The notes under the pieces are model-generated. The model was not told the DNA's origin, ran no database searches, and was given only the letters and a program-made list of their open reading frames with translations. Source: Clostridium folliculivorans (GTDB taxonomy: Bacteria > Bacillota > Clostridia > Clostridiales > Clostridiaceae). Taken from it: DNA of 64,000 nt. Made by a program: the position numbers and the translations under genes. The DNA lies in the NCBI RefSeq assembly GCF_024341905.1, contig NZ_BQXY01000003.1:327477-391476 (forward strand), written 5' to 3'. Positions 9,681 to 18,083 of this stretch are shown piece after piece. Numbering within the stretch: position 1 is the first letter of the stretch; each line of letters opens with the position of its first letter.

Positions 9681-9707
9681 AATAAAATATTTAAGGAGTA
9701 ATAAACT

Positions 9708-10373
9708 ATGAACAATAGATTTTTAGCATATAAACAAATGCCAACCTACGGCAAACCACCTTATCAACAATATGAAGAAAAAGAGCAGTATTATCCAATG
9801 GAATACAAAAAACTCCTTCAAGTTCCAGTAATTGTTGGCTTTGGTGATACTCAAGAATTAGTTGTTAAAGAAAGTATTATATCTCCTCCAAGTCCTCCAG
9901 TTTTCCGTATAGTAAAAGTTGATACAGAAGTAATTATAACAAATACTCAATTAGTACCAAGAATAATGCACCAAGAAAAGAAATGTGATGGAAAATGGTG
10001 GGCAAAGGTAATCATAGATGGTTTTATAGATAAAAATGTTCTTTATAAAACTATAGAAGATTTTACTTGCGACTCTGTTAACGGCCCAGTATTCCAATTT
10101 ACAACAAGATTCCCATTTGCTACTTTCGTAGAAGTAGAAGCTAAAGAACCTATAAAAGAAACAGATAGTGTTGAAATATTAAAGGCATTTGTAGAAGGTT
10201 CAAAGGAAGAGTTATTAGACCCTAATCCAGTACCAATGGGAGCTCCTGAATGGGCAGTAACCTATAATAGACTTCTTGAAAAGCTTATTGTTAGAATAGA
10301 TCTTAAGGTTACAAGAATGGAGCATGTTCCTGTAACTATAGAAGAACACAAAAAGGAATGTAAACCATACTAA
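9708..10373 (+). CDS. SPOCS-domain (DUF3794) protein, probable spore coat or envelope component
   Basis: 221 residues, no signal peptide, tyrosine/proline/glutamine-rich N-terminus (KQMPTYGKPPYQQYEEKEQYY). The central part, about residues 40-205, has the alternating strands of the SPOCS fold found in SipL and other Clostridium spore morphogenesis proteins: KLLQVPVIVGFGDTQELVV, VFRIVKVDTEVIITN, KWWAKVIIDGFIDKNVLYK and LEKLIVRIDLKVTRMEHVP. A good AAGGAG site lies eight bases before ATG 9708. It reads toward the next gene and shares a bidirectional terminator with it. Assignment to the coat is family knowledge plus inference; mother-cell sigma control was not demonstrated from promoter sequence. 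Confidence 0.65.
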   Translation: MNNRFLAYKQMPTYGKPPYQQYEEKEQYYPMEYKKLLQVPVIVGFGDTQELVVKESIISPPSPPVFRIVKVDTEVIITNTQLVPRIMHQEKKCDGKWWAKVIIDGFIDKNVLYKTIEDFTCDSVNGPVFQFTTRFPFATFVEVEAKEPIKETDSVEILKAFVEGSKEELLDPNPVPMGAPEWAVTYNRLLEKLIVRIDLKVTRMEHVPVTIEEHKKECKPY

Positions 10374-10401
10374 ATTTTTGATAATATCCGTTTATTAATA
10401 G

Positions 10402-10435
10402 CAAGTGCAGTTGGATTTCATCCAATTGCACTTTT
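10402..10435. terminator. Bidirectional stem-loop between convergent genes
   Basis: AAGTGCAGTTGGAT pairs with ATCCAATTGCACTT around a TTC loop, with a T-run on the + strand. It separates the SPOCS gene from the convergent 198-residue protein. Confidence 0.8.
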
Positions 10436-10491
10436 ATAATTATTAGATATATAAATTAAAAATATTAGTTTCAAAAGTTCTAGAATAACAT

Positions 10492-11088
10492 TTATATATT
10501 ATTTCTTTTAAATCTTTCTTTAAAAGATTTTTCATCCATTTCCATTATTTCAAGCACAGAGTAATTTTTATCTAACCTGCGATGCCAAACTTCAGGTTTC
10601 GTTAATTTTAATGTTGAAGTTTCACTTTCATTTGTTCTTTTTTTATCTACTTCAGTTTCTTTACTTAATAAATATGAAATATCAAGTTTTCCAAAGATAG
10701 TTATTTCATAAATTAACCCATTTTCTTCTCTCATATTTTTTAGAGTATCACACTGAAAATATACTCTACAGCTTAAGGATTCAGAATCAATAGCTCCATT
10801 ACTTCTGCGCTCTACTACCTCAGAAAAAGTTCTCTCAATTCTTTTAATTTTATATCTATTTTTATTTATATCTAAATTCTGCATATAAAAAATATATACA
10901 TTGTAATCTCCAAATACACCTATCTCCTTTTCTGATAATACCTTCATAAATATGTTAGATGACTTCGCTCTGCAATCTAGTATTATGTCATCTTTTGTAA
11001 AGCTTATCTTACAAATCTCATTAAACTCTTTATTAATGTTAATAACCTTAGAATCAGCTCTAATCATAAGCCCCATTCCCCTCAACAT
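10492..11088 (-). CDS. Uncharacterised 198-residue protein, weakly CotE/SPOCS-like
   Basis: Not confidently assigned. The centre (about residues 30-145) is beta-rich: IFMKVLSEKEIGVFGDYNVYIFY, a basic KRIERTFSEVVERR stretch and YEITIFGKLDISYL. The GDYNVYIFY-then-positive-strand pattern recalls Bacillus CotE (GYYDINVWY) and SPOCS domains, and its neighbour is a SPOCS protein. The C-terminus carries EVWHRRLDKNYSVLEIMEMDEKSF, a conserved-looking motif of unknown role. The first ATG (11088) has only a weak upstream ribosome site; the internal ATG at residue 5 or 7 is also possible. A spore coat role is inference from context. Confidence 0.45.
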   Translation of the reverse strand: MLRGMGLMIRADSKVININKEFNEICKISFTKDDIILDCRAKSSNIFMKVLSEKEIGVFGDYNVYIFYMQNLDINKNRYKIKRIERTFSEVVERRSNGAIDSESLSCRVYFQCDTLKNMREENGLIYEITIFGKLDISYLLSKETEVDKKRTNESETSTLKLTKPEVWHRRLDKNYSVLEIMEMDEKSFKERFKRNNI

Positions 11089-11236
11089 ACAATATCTTGT
11101 TATATATTATCTATATTGGAGTTGTTTGGTTCCTCATTTCATTAGTTCTTTTAAAAACAATTGAAACCTATATATAAATTTTGTATAATTGTATGAATAA
11201 ACAAGAAAATACAATAACATATCGAGGTTATTAAAG

Positions 11237-11491
11237 ATGAACATTAAGGAAATAATAACAGCTTCAGCATTTTTATTAATAGCAGTATTAATTCTCAAAA
11301 ATTATATTTCCATAAAAAGACCTTACAATTATTTAGTAGTTTCTTTTATAATCCCTGCAGTGCTAATTCAAACACCTCTGACTAATCAGATAACTACAAA
11401 CATAGAATCAATATTAGCAGGAATATATCTTATTTGTTCTTTTGTCCTTTTAGTCAGTTATAATCACTCACTCAGCAAAGAGAAGAAATAG
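11237..11491 (+). CDS. Small membrane protein, unknown function
   Basis: 84 residues with three hydrophobic stretches (about 6-22, 33-50, 57-78) separated by short loops and ending in a basic tail (SKEKK). A GAGG ribosome site is placed ten bases before ATG 11237. It is followed 84 bp later by the GNAT gene on the same strand, with its own ribosome site. No family recognised. Confidence 0.5.
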   Translation: MNIKEIITASAFLLIAVLILKNYISIKRPYNYLVVSFIIPAVLIQTPLTNQITTNIESILAGIYLICSFVLLVSYNHSLSKEKK

Positions 11492-11575
11492 CAATACTCA
11501 TTTTTTCCTATTACGATTATACATGGTATAATTCACATATGATTTCCTAGGAAATATTGTCGAAGGAGTGAAATA

Positions 11576-12151
11576 ATGAATTTGAACAGAAATAGCAATA
11601 ACATATTTACTAATATATATTCTAATGATTGCTTAATAGAGAAAGCAACAATAAACGATATTAATGAACTTGAAGAATTGTACGACAATCTTAATGATTA
11701 TTTGGAAACCACAATCAATTATCCTGGTTGGAAAAAGGGCATATACCCCGTTAGAGAAACAGCAGAAAATGGAATTAGAGAGAATAGTTTATTTGTCTTA
11801 AAAATAGATGATAAAATAGCAGGTTCTGTTATACTTAATCACTTGCAAGAAGATGCATACCGAGGAGTCAACTGGGGAATTGACTTAAAAGATGAGGAAG
11901 TTATCGTTATACATACTTTTGTGGTTAATCCGATATATATGAAAAATGGAGTTGGTCAAAAACTAATGGATTTTTCTAAGGAATATTGCTTAAAGAACGG
12001 ATTTAAAACTCTTCGTCTTGATGTTTCTATAAAAAACACTCCTGCAATATCTCTATATGAAAAAAGTGATTTCAAATATGTCGATACTGTTGACCTTGGA
12101 CTCAATATCCCTGACTTAATATGGTTTAAACTATATGAAATAATTTTTTAG
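11576..12151 (+). CDS. GNAT-family N-acetyltransferase
   Basis: Predicted to move the acetyl group of acetyl-CoA to an amine; acceptor unknown. 191 residues. After a non-conserved N-terminus, the GNAT fold covers about residues 20-185: IEKATINDINELEELYDNL (motif C/D), VIVIHTFVVNPIYMKNGVGQKLM with the acetyl-CoA pyrophosphate loop (N/K-x-G-V-G), then TLRLDVSIKNTPAISLYEKSDF, the motif B region with the conserved Tyr. An AAGGAG site is six bases from ATG 11576. The ISLYEKSDFKYV ending is typical of small-molecule acetyltransferases. Confidence 0.85.
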   Translation: MNLNRNSNNIFTNIYSNDCLIEKATINDINELEELYDNLNDYLETTINYPGWKKGIYPVRETAENGIRENSLFVLKIDDKIAGSVILNHLQEDAYRGVNWGIDLKDEEVIVIHTFVVNPIYMKNGVGQKLMDFSKEYCLKNGFKTLRLDVSIKNTPAISLYEKSDFKYVDTVDLGLNIPDLIWFKLYEIIF

Positions 12152-12323
12152 TATGTAGCTTTAAAGTAATTTATTTATTTTATACTTTTCTTATTGTATA
12201 TTATTAATAGAATAAAGTAGATACTCCTTTAGATTTAAAAATTTTATCCATCTATTCATAGATAATAGTTACTATCTAATGTGAACATCTACAAGTCATT
12301 TATAATATTAAAGAGGTGTAAAA

Positions 12324-12950
12324 ATGAAAGTATTACTTATTAACGGAAGTCCTAAAGCCCAAGGATGTACTTTTACTGCGTTAAGCGAAGTTGCAAAAGA
12401 GTTAAACAAAGCAAATATTGAAACAGAAATTTTCCACGTAGGAAATAAACCTATTCGTGGATGTATGGCATGCGGTGGCTGCTATAAAACTGATGGAAAA
12501 TGCGTATTTGATGATGATACTGTAAATATTGCACTAGAAAAAGCTAAAGATGCTGATGGCTTCATATTTGGTTCTCCAGTTCATTATGCCGCTGCGTCAG
12601 GTCAAATAACAGCATTCCTAGATAGATTCTTCTACGCTGGCGACGGCTTCCAATACAAACCAGGTGCTGCAGTAGTTAGCTGCAGACGTGGAGGTTCAAC
12701 AGCTGCTTTTGAACAATTAAATAAATACTTTACTATTGCTAATATGCCTGTTGTTTCCTCTCAATATTGGAACATGGTTCACGGCAACACTCCTGAAGAA
12801 GTAAAGCAAGATTTAGAAGGAATGCAAACAATGAGAACCTTAGGCAAAAACATGGCTTGGCTTCTAAAATGTATACAAGCTGGTAAAGATGCTGGCATCA
12901 ATATTCCTGAAAAAGAAGAGCAAAGAGCAGTTACTAATTTTATACGTTAA
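12324..12950 (+). CDS. Flavodoxin-fold NAD(P)H oxidoreductase with iron-sulfur-flavoprotein-type Cys motif
   Basis: 208 residues. It begins MKVLLINGSPKAQG, the FMN-phosphate loop of the NADPH-dependent FMN reductase family. Residues 47-60 read C-x2-C-x2-C-x6-C (GCMACGGCYKTDGKC), matching the compact motif that holds a 4Fe-4S cluster in iron-sulfur flavoproteins (Isf). SPVHYAAASGQITAFLDRF is the flavin-contact region. It would pass electrons between a reduced carrier and an unknown acceptor in the cytoplasm. AGAGGTG precedes ATG 12324. Single gene with its own terminator. Whether the cluster is really bound cannot be seen from sequence. Confidence 0.8.
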   Translation: MKVLLINGSPKAQGCTFTALSEVAKELNKANIETEIFHVGNKPIRGCMACGGCYKTDGKCVFDDDTVNIALEKAKDADGFIFGSPVHYAAASGQITAFLDRFFYAGDGFQYKPGAAVVSCRRGGSTAAFEQLNKYFTIANMPVVSSQYWNMVHGNTPEEVKQDLEGMQTMRTLGKNMAWLLKCIQAGKDAGINIPEKEEQRAVTNFIR

Positions 12951-12955
12951 TATGA

Positions 12956-12990
12956 AAAAGAGCTTAAACTTTATTGCTTAAGCTCTTTTA
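12956..12990 (+). terminator. Rho-independent terminator of the flavoprotein gene
   Basis: AAAAGAGCTTAA and TTAAGCTCTTTT form a 12-bp stem starting six bases past the stop, followed by TTATTATA. Confidence 0.85.
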
Positions 12991-13089
12991 TTATATACTC
13001 TGCAAAACTCATAAGCTTATATAAATAATTGGTTTATTATTTATTTAGGAGGATAAACTTATTTCCTCTTATTTAAGAAAGGTGGAGTA

Positions 13090-13395
13090 ATGATATTGAA
13101 AAGATGTATTATGATTTTTCCAGAGTTTGAAAATTCTAAGATTATAGATAATATCAGAGACAAATATGATCCTTTAGCAAATCATGTAAGACCTCATATA
13201 ACACTTGTCTTTCCTTTTGAAAGTGATATTAAGACCGATGATTTAAGAACACATATTTCATCAGTTCTATCTGAAATCAGACCATTTGAAATTATTCTTA
13301 ATAAAATCACCCCAACAAATTCCTTTGAAGTAGAAAGTGTAAGCAGTAGAAAGTATAACTACTTACTACTTTTTATTAAATTTATTTTTGCGTAA
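13090..13395 (+). pseudogene. Truncated 2'-5' RNA ligase-like (2H phosphoesterase) gene
   Basis: 101 residues. The N-terminal half fits the LigT/2H superfamily: a CIMIFPEFENSKII strand, then VRPHITLVFPF with the first H-x-T motif at residues 36-38. Family members run to about 165-190 residues and need a second H-x-T/S, which is absent. The last residues (YNYLLLFIKFIFA) look unrelated, as if the frame had been cut and run into AT-rich DNA. A family B palindrome sits 96 bp downstream. A good GGTGGAG site remains, so the fragment may be translated, but it should lack catalysis. A new short protein is less likely. Confidence 0.6.
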
Positions 13396-13490
13396 TTCTA
13401 TATTATTATTCTGAATTTGTAACACAAATTTAACTTTTCTTTAAGTTATTCTATTCAAAATAATGGTACAATCCTCTTAACATACTTATG

Positions 13491-13582
13491 GATGTCCCAC
13501 TTTTAAACCTTATTATTTTTAAATTCTCCCACCAGAAGCCGTGAGAGTTTTAAAAATATATTTTGGTTCGAAGTGATACATC
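13491..13582. repeat. 92-bp palindromic repeat, family B, complete copy
   Basis: Left arm GATGTCCCACTTTTAAACC and right arm (reverse complement) GATGTATCACTTCGAACC agree at most positions, and the inner ATTTTTAAA-CTC stem is also mirrored. The loop contains AGAAGCC, the complement of GGCTTCT found in other copies. It ends 42 bp before the start codon at 13625, so it probably lies in the promoter or leader of the deacetylase gene. Confidence 0.8.
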
Positions 13583-13624
13583 TATATAAATGATTTATAC
13601 ATATAACAAAGGAGCGAAAGACAA

Positions 13625-15001
13625 ATGCCATGGAATTCGAAAACGCTGATTTTTTCTTTTATCTCATTAGTTTTAATACTATTAATCTCATATAATGTTC
13701 TTTCTTATTTTAATTTCTTTAGATCTAACACCAACAAGACTGATTATTCAATTTTACTTACAAAAAACAATTTCAAGAGTTCTTATACTCCAAAAATCAA
13801 ATTTTCTGACAGACCTATATCAGAAATCAATGATGTAAGTTTAAGCATTTTAGATGGGACTAGCCTCCCTAATGTACCTATGATACTTAAATCCCAAAGA
13901 TATTATATCCCACTTAATTTTATTTCAGAAAAATTGAATTACACTGTAGATAATTCAAGCGGATTACCTTTTTTATCTAATAATACGAATAAAATTCTTT
14001 TGACAGAAGACTCTTATGAAAAGAACTCTAAAAGAGGATCTCTTAGAGGCAACTTACTTAATTACAATAATACCTTCTATATATCAATATCAGATATAGA
14101 AGAGCTTTTTGATTTGATTGCTATATTCAATTTTGAAAACAAAAAAATTAGTCTTATTCAAGATGACGTTAAAGCTCCTAAAAATTTTTCAATACCTTAT
14201 AATAAAAAAATTGCCATGATCAGATTTGAAGATTTCGGTTGTGGATATTCAAATATTGTAGATAAAAATCAAACAAAAATAAAAATCATGTCAAATTTAC
14301 TTTATTTCAATGGAATGAAGTTTCATGTCTCATGGATGCCTAGATTCATAGTTCCCTCAGCCAACTTTGATAATGATCTACTCACAAAAGACAACATAAT
14401 AAATGTAGGTTTTGTGGATGTACTAGATTATATGCTTAATAAAGGTGGTGAAATTGGTCTGCACGGTTATTCACACCAATCTGGTAACGTTGCAAGTGGA
14501 ACCGGCGAAGATATGTCAAAAGACGTAAATAGTACTGAAGCTGAAACCCGGGCAGTTATCGAAAAAGGAATAGACACCGCAAGTGCTTTAAATATTCCTA
14601 TTTCATATTATGAAAGTCCTCATTATAGGGCCACTATGTATCAAAAGAAAATAATTAGCGACTATTTTCAGTTTCTATACGAACACTATGATTATTCAAA
14701 AAAAGATAACATATATAAGACTGATGACCACCATTTATTTGTTCCAACTCCATTAGGCCGTATATCAAATCCTGCTACTGATACTCAGCGAATTATTGAT
14801 AAATTTAACGAGGGCAACCCTGATGTACTTAAAAGCTTTTATTACCACCCATCTACAGAAATAGAATATATTGATTTTGAAACAAATGATAATAAACTAA
14901 ACATAAATTACAATCCAGATTCCCCTTTGCAAAGAATTGTAAAAACTATTAAAAAGGACAAGTATACCCCTGTTCATATTGATGAGCTTATGGATAAATA
15001 A
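13625..15001 (+). CDS. Membrane-anchored polysaccharide deacetylase-like protein (DUF2334)
   Basis: 458 residues. An N-terminal membrane segment (about 8-28) anchors it facing outward. Residues about 70-190 resemble the copper-amine-oxidase-N-like stalk domain of Firmicute wall proteins (paired FYISISDIEEL-type segments). The catalytic domain from about 195 has MIRFEDFGCG, where the aspartate replaces the usual first metal ligand of the NodB fold, GEIGLHGYSHQSG with the two metal-binding histidines, and YESPHYRAT. These fit DUF2334, a deacetylase-like family. It may remove acetyl groups from a cell-surface or exopolysaccharide glycan. Strong AAGGAG site. The GH3-type enzyme follows 130 bp on, after a terminator. 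Confidence 0.75.
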   Translation: MPWNSKTLIFSFISLVLILLISYNVLSYFNFFRSNTNKTDYSILLTKNNFKSSYTPKIKFSDRPISEINDVSLSILDGTSLPNVPMILKSQRYYIPLNFISEKLNYTVDNSSGLPFLSNNTNKILLTEDSYEKNSKRGSLRGNLLNYNNTFYISISDIEELFDLIAIFNFENKKISLIQDDVKAPKNFSIPYNKKIAMIRFEDFGCGYSNIVDKNQTKIKIMSNLLYFNGMKFHVSWMPRFIVPSANFDNDLLTKDNIINVGFVDVLDYMLNKGGEIGLHGYSHQSGNVASGTGEDMSKDVNSTEAETRAVIEKGIDTASALNIPISYYESPHYRATMYQKKIISDYFQFLYEHYDYSKKDNIYKTDDHHLFVPTPLGRISNPATDTQRIIDKFNEGNPDVLKSFYYHPSTEIEYIDFETNDNKLNINYNPDSPLQRIVKTIKKDKYTPVHIDELMDK

Positions 15002-15012
15002 CTAGTAATTAC

Positions 15013-15068
15013 AAAAGAGAAATAAATTGTTAGATACTGTAAGATCTAAGCAATATATTTCTCTTTCT
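15013..15068 (+). terminator. Terminator of the DUF2334 gene
   Basis: AAGAGAAATA and TATTTCTCTT close a long stem with an inner GAT/ATC pairing; TTCTTTAT follows. It separates the deacetylase gene from the GH3 gene. Confidence 0.65.
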
Positions 15069-15131
15069 TTATATCAACAACTATACTTTTTCATATACTA
15101 ATTATGAAAAATACTTCGGGAGCGTGTCATC

Positions 15132-16814
15132 TTGAGCATAATAAGTACCACGTTATATAAAATCACTATAGAAGGAGGCTCTGTTCTAAAAAGAAAATTT
15201 GATAAGGATACTAAAGCTTGTAAAGCTGTAAATGAAAAAGTACTTTTTAAAATCTTAAGAAAAAATCACAAAAGCGAAATAGGCACAAAGTTCAAATTTA
15301 AAGAAATTAAATCTATAGAAGATTTTAAGACTCAAGTTCCACTAACAGAATATAGTTATTATGAAAATTATATAAATCGGATGTCCAAGGGTGAATCAAA
15401 TGTTTTAACTTGCGAAAACGTAGAGTACTTTGGTCATACCTCTGGAACCACAGGAAAGCAAAAACTTATCCCTTCTACTAAAAGCAGCAGGAAATCAGCT
15501 TCTAAGTACATGGCCCTACTTACAAACAAAATTTGTTATGATAACTTCAAAAACAGCTGGAGTTACGGTAAAGGACTAATGATAGCGGACATTGTTATGA
15601 CTACTTACACTGAAGCAGGTATTCCAATCTGTTCTGCAACATCCGGTGGTATGAACAGTATAAAACTAATATTACCTTACTTATATACTTCACCAATAGA
15701 AGTGATGAAAATAAAAGATAAAGAAACTGCCTTATATCTTCACCTGCTTTTTGCATTATATGAAGTTAATCTTATGTATATTAGCGGGGTTTTTATATCC
15801 AATGTGCTTGATCTATTTAGAGTTTTAGAAAGTAACTGGCAAACCCTAGCGAGTGATATAAGAAAAGGACGTATAAGTGCAAATCTTAGAATAGATGAAA
15901 ATACTAGAACATATTTAAATAAATTAATTAAGCCTAATTCTGTAAGAGCAGATAAGCTAGAACTAGAGTTTAAAAAAGGTTTTGGAGGAATAGTTAGAAG
16001 GATATGGCCTAGCTTAATCTATATTATTACAGTAACTGGCGCAAACTTCTCGATATATGATGACAAGGTAAATTATTATACCGATTCACTTCCTACTTAC
16101 TCTCCAGCCTATGCTGCTACAGAAGCCATGATTGGTATTAATCCTTATGTAGGTAAAGTTAGATATGTAATTATCCCTGATACAGTATTTTACGAGTTTA
16201 TCCCTATTAAAGAGGACAAAGAAAATGATACCAACACACTTTGTATCGATGAAATATTAATAGGTAAAAAGTATGAAGTAGTAGTCACTAATTACGAAGG
16301 ACTTTATAGATATAGAATTGGTGATGTAATTAAGGTAGTAGGCTTTTATAACAACTGCCCTGAGATAGAATTTTTGTATAGAAAAAATCAAATTCTCAAC
16401 ATGGTAGCTGAAAAGACCAATGAAGAGCATTTAACTAGTGCCATCAATGCTACAGTAAAAAAACTACAGTTGAATCTAGTTGATTATACAACCCTGCCTG
16501 ACAATTCAATTACTCCTGGAAGATATATCTTTTATTTTGAATTTAAAAACAATTTATCTGAACATAATATCAAAGTGATAGAACAAACCTTAGACTCACA
16601 GCTTAGGAAATCAAACTTAGCCTATGATAGAGCTAGAGTTTCTCATAAGTTAGGTATGATAAAAGTAGTTCTTGTATCTTCTAATACTTTTAATTCAATA
16701 AAGGAAGCTCTATTTAATAAAGGTATATCAAAAAATCAAATTAAGGTACCAAGAGTTCTGACAAATAACCCAAATATACTAAGTATTATAAACAAGCGAA
16801 AATTGATAAGCTAA
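15132..16814 (+). CDS. GH3 auxin-responsive-promoter family acyl-adenylating enzyme
   Basis: 560 residues. Belongs to the adenylate-forming superfamily best known from plant GH3 proteins, which join amino acids to jasmonate or auxin. The ATP-phosphate loop is YFGHTSGTTGKQKLIP (about residue 97). A middle A-T-E-A-like segment occurs as AYAATEAMIGIN, and YEVVVTNYEGLYRYRIGDV is the region after the hinge. Substrate in bacteria is unknown. The best start is the TTG at 15132, nine bases after GGGAG; no better in-frame ATG exists before the conserved region. It has its own terminator. Cytosolic: no membrane segment. Confidence 0.85.
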   Translation: MSIISTTLYKITIEGGSVLKRKFDKDTKACKAVNEKVLFKILRKNHKSEIGTKFKFKEIKSIEDFKTQVPLTEYSYYENYINRMSKGESNVLTCENVEYFGHTSGTTGKQKLIPSTKSSRKSASKYMALLTNKICYDNFKNSWSYGKGLMIADIVMTTYTEAGIPICSATSGGMNSIKLILPYLYTSPIEVMKIKDKETALYLHLLFALYEVNLMYISGVFISNVLDLFRVLESNWQTLASDIRKGRISANLRIDENTRTYLNKLIKPNSVRADKLELEFKKGFGGIVRRIWPSLIYIITVTGANFSIYDDKVNYYTDSLPTYSPAYAATEAMIGINPYVGKVRYVIIPDTVFYEFIPIKEDKENDTNTLCIDEILIGKKYEVVVTNYEGLYRYRIGDVIKVVGFYNNCPEIEFLYRKNQILNMVAEKTNEEHLTSAINATVKKLQLNLVDYTTLPDNSITPGRYIFYFEFKNNLSEHNIKVIEQTLDSQLRKSNLAYDRARVSHKLGMIKVVLVSSNTFNSIKEALFNKGISKNQIKVPRVLTNNPNILSIINKRKLIS

Positions 16815-16842
16815 ATTTAGTTATGCATTATACCATTATAAG

Positions 16843-16876
16843 AAAACCGTACTTAATAAAAAGGTGCGGTTTATTT
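16843..16876 (+). terminator. Terminator of the GH3 gene
   Basis: AAAACCGTAC pairs with GGTGCGGTTT, followed by ATTTTC. It starts about 28 bp past the stop codon. Confidence 0.75.
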
Positions 16877-16991
16877 TCAATTCTTCAATTACTTTTTTAA
16901 TCATGTTCCTTACTTATACAATAAAAAACTATTCTAAACACTTAAAATCACTAGGTTTAGCTAGTAAAAATTTTATACTGGTCTATACAGT

Positions 16992-17032
16992 AAAAAAAGC
17001 CCCGCGACAAACCCCTTACGTAAGCCGCGAGA
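16992..17032 (-). terminator. Strong rho-independent terminator of the GGGtGRT operon
   Basis: Read on the minus strand, CTCGCGGC pairs with GTCGCGGGG and is followed by seven T. This GC-rich stem lies 24 bp past the stop codon at 17056. Confidence 0.85.
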
Positions 17033-17055
17033 CCTTATATACTAATTAAAATTGA

Positions 17056-18057
17056 TTACTTAGTTAAAGCTTCTTCAATAGCAACTGCTACTGCAACTGT
17101 TGCTCCAACCATTGGGTTGTTACCCATTCCGATAAGACCCATCATTTCAACGTGAGCTGGAACTGATGATGAACCTGCGAATTGTGCATCTGAATGCATT
17201 CTTCCCATAGTATCTGTCATACCGTATGAAGCTGGACCTGCTGCCATGTTGTCTGGGTGAAGAGTTCTTCCAGTACCACCACCTGATGCAACTGAGAAGT
17301 ATTTCTTTCCTAGATCAATCATTTCTTTCTTGTATGTTCCAGCAACTGGATGTTGGAATCTTGTAGGGTTAGTTGAGTTACCAGTTATTGATACATCAAC
17401 GCCCTCACTGTGCATTATAGCAACACCTTCTCTAACGTCATCTGCTCCGTAGCATCTAACCTTAGCTCTTGGTCCCTTTGAATAAGCAACTTCTTTAACT
17501 ATTGCTAATTCTCCAGTGTAGTAGTCAAACTTAGTTTGAACATATGTGAACCCATTGATTCTTGATATTATTTGAGCTGCATCTTTTCCAAGACCGTTAA
17601 GTATAACTCTTAATGGCTCTTTTCTTACTTTGTTAGCTTTTTCAGCTATCTTTATAGCACCTTCTGCAGCAGCAAATGATTCATGTCCTGCAAGGAATGC
17701 AAAACATTTAGTTCCTTCGCTTAAAAGCATTGATCCTAGGTTACCATGTCCTAGACCAACTTTTCTGTCGTCAGCAACTGATCCTGGGATACAGAATGCT
17801 TGTAAACCTTCACCGATTGCTTTTGAAGCATCAGCAGCTTTTGTGCAGTTTGATTTGATTGCTATAGCAGCACCTAATACATATGCCCATCCAGCGTTTT
17901 CAAATGCTATTGGTTGAGTTTCTCTTACTATTGTATATGGATCGAATCCTAAATCAACACAAAGTTGTCTAGCTTCTTCCAATGATTTTATACCGTACTT
18001 TTCTAATACAGGTGTTATCTGTCCTATTCTTCTTTCATAACTTTCAAATAATGCCAT
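17056..18057 (-). CDS. GGGtGRT protein family member
   Basis: 333 residues. The family is named after the motif seen here as ASGGGTGRTLHPDN near residue 260; a biochemical role has not been established to my knowledge. Other conserved-looking stretches are GLGHGNLGSMLLSEGTKCFAFLAGHE and the C-terminal MGRMHSDAQFAGSSSVPAH. It is soluble, glycine-rich and looks like an enzyme. I place the start at ATG 18057, eight bases behind GGAGG, not at 18075 where no ribosome site exists. It follows a NifU-like gene by 26 bp, so the pair is one transcript; cluster-dependent activity is a reasonable inference. Confidence 0.85.
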   Translation of the reverse strand: MALFESYERRIGQITPVLEKYGIKSLEEARQLCVDLGFDPYTIVRETQPIAFENAGWAYVLGAAIAIKSNCTKAADASKAIGEGLQAFCIPGSVADDRKVGLGHGNLGSMLLSEGTKCFAFLAGHESFAAAEGAIKIAEKANKVRKEPLRVILNGLGKDAAQIISRINGFTYVQTKFDYYTGELAIVKEVAYSKGPRAKVRCYGADDVREGVAIMHSEGVDVSITGNSTNPTRFQHPVAGTYKKEMIDLGKKYFSVASGGGTGRTLHPDNMAAGPASYGMTDTMGRMHSDAQFAGSSSVPAHVEMMGLIGMGNNPMVGATVAVAVAIEEALTK

Positions 18058-18083
18058 TTCTTTATCCTCCTTCATCCACTTAA

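Noticed and set aside
16864-17049. 61-residue + strand frame between the GH3 and GGGtGRT genes
   Set aside because: It starts inside the GH3 terminator stem, has no ribosome site, and reads through the GGGtGRT terminator.
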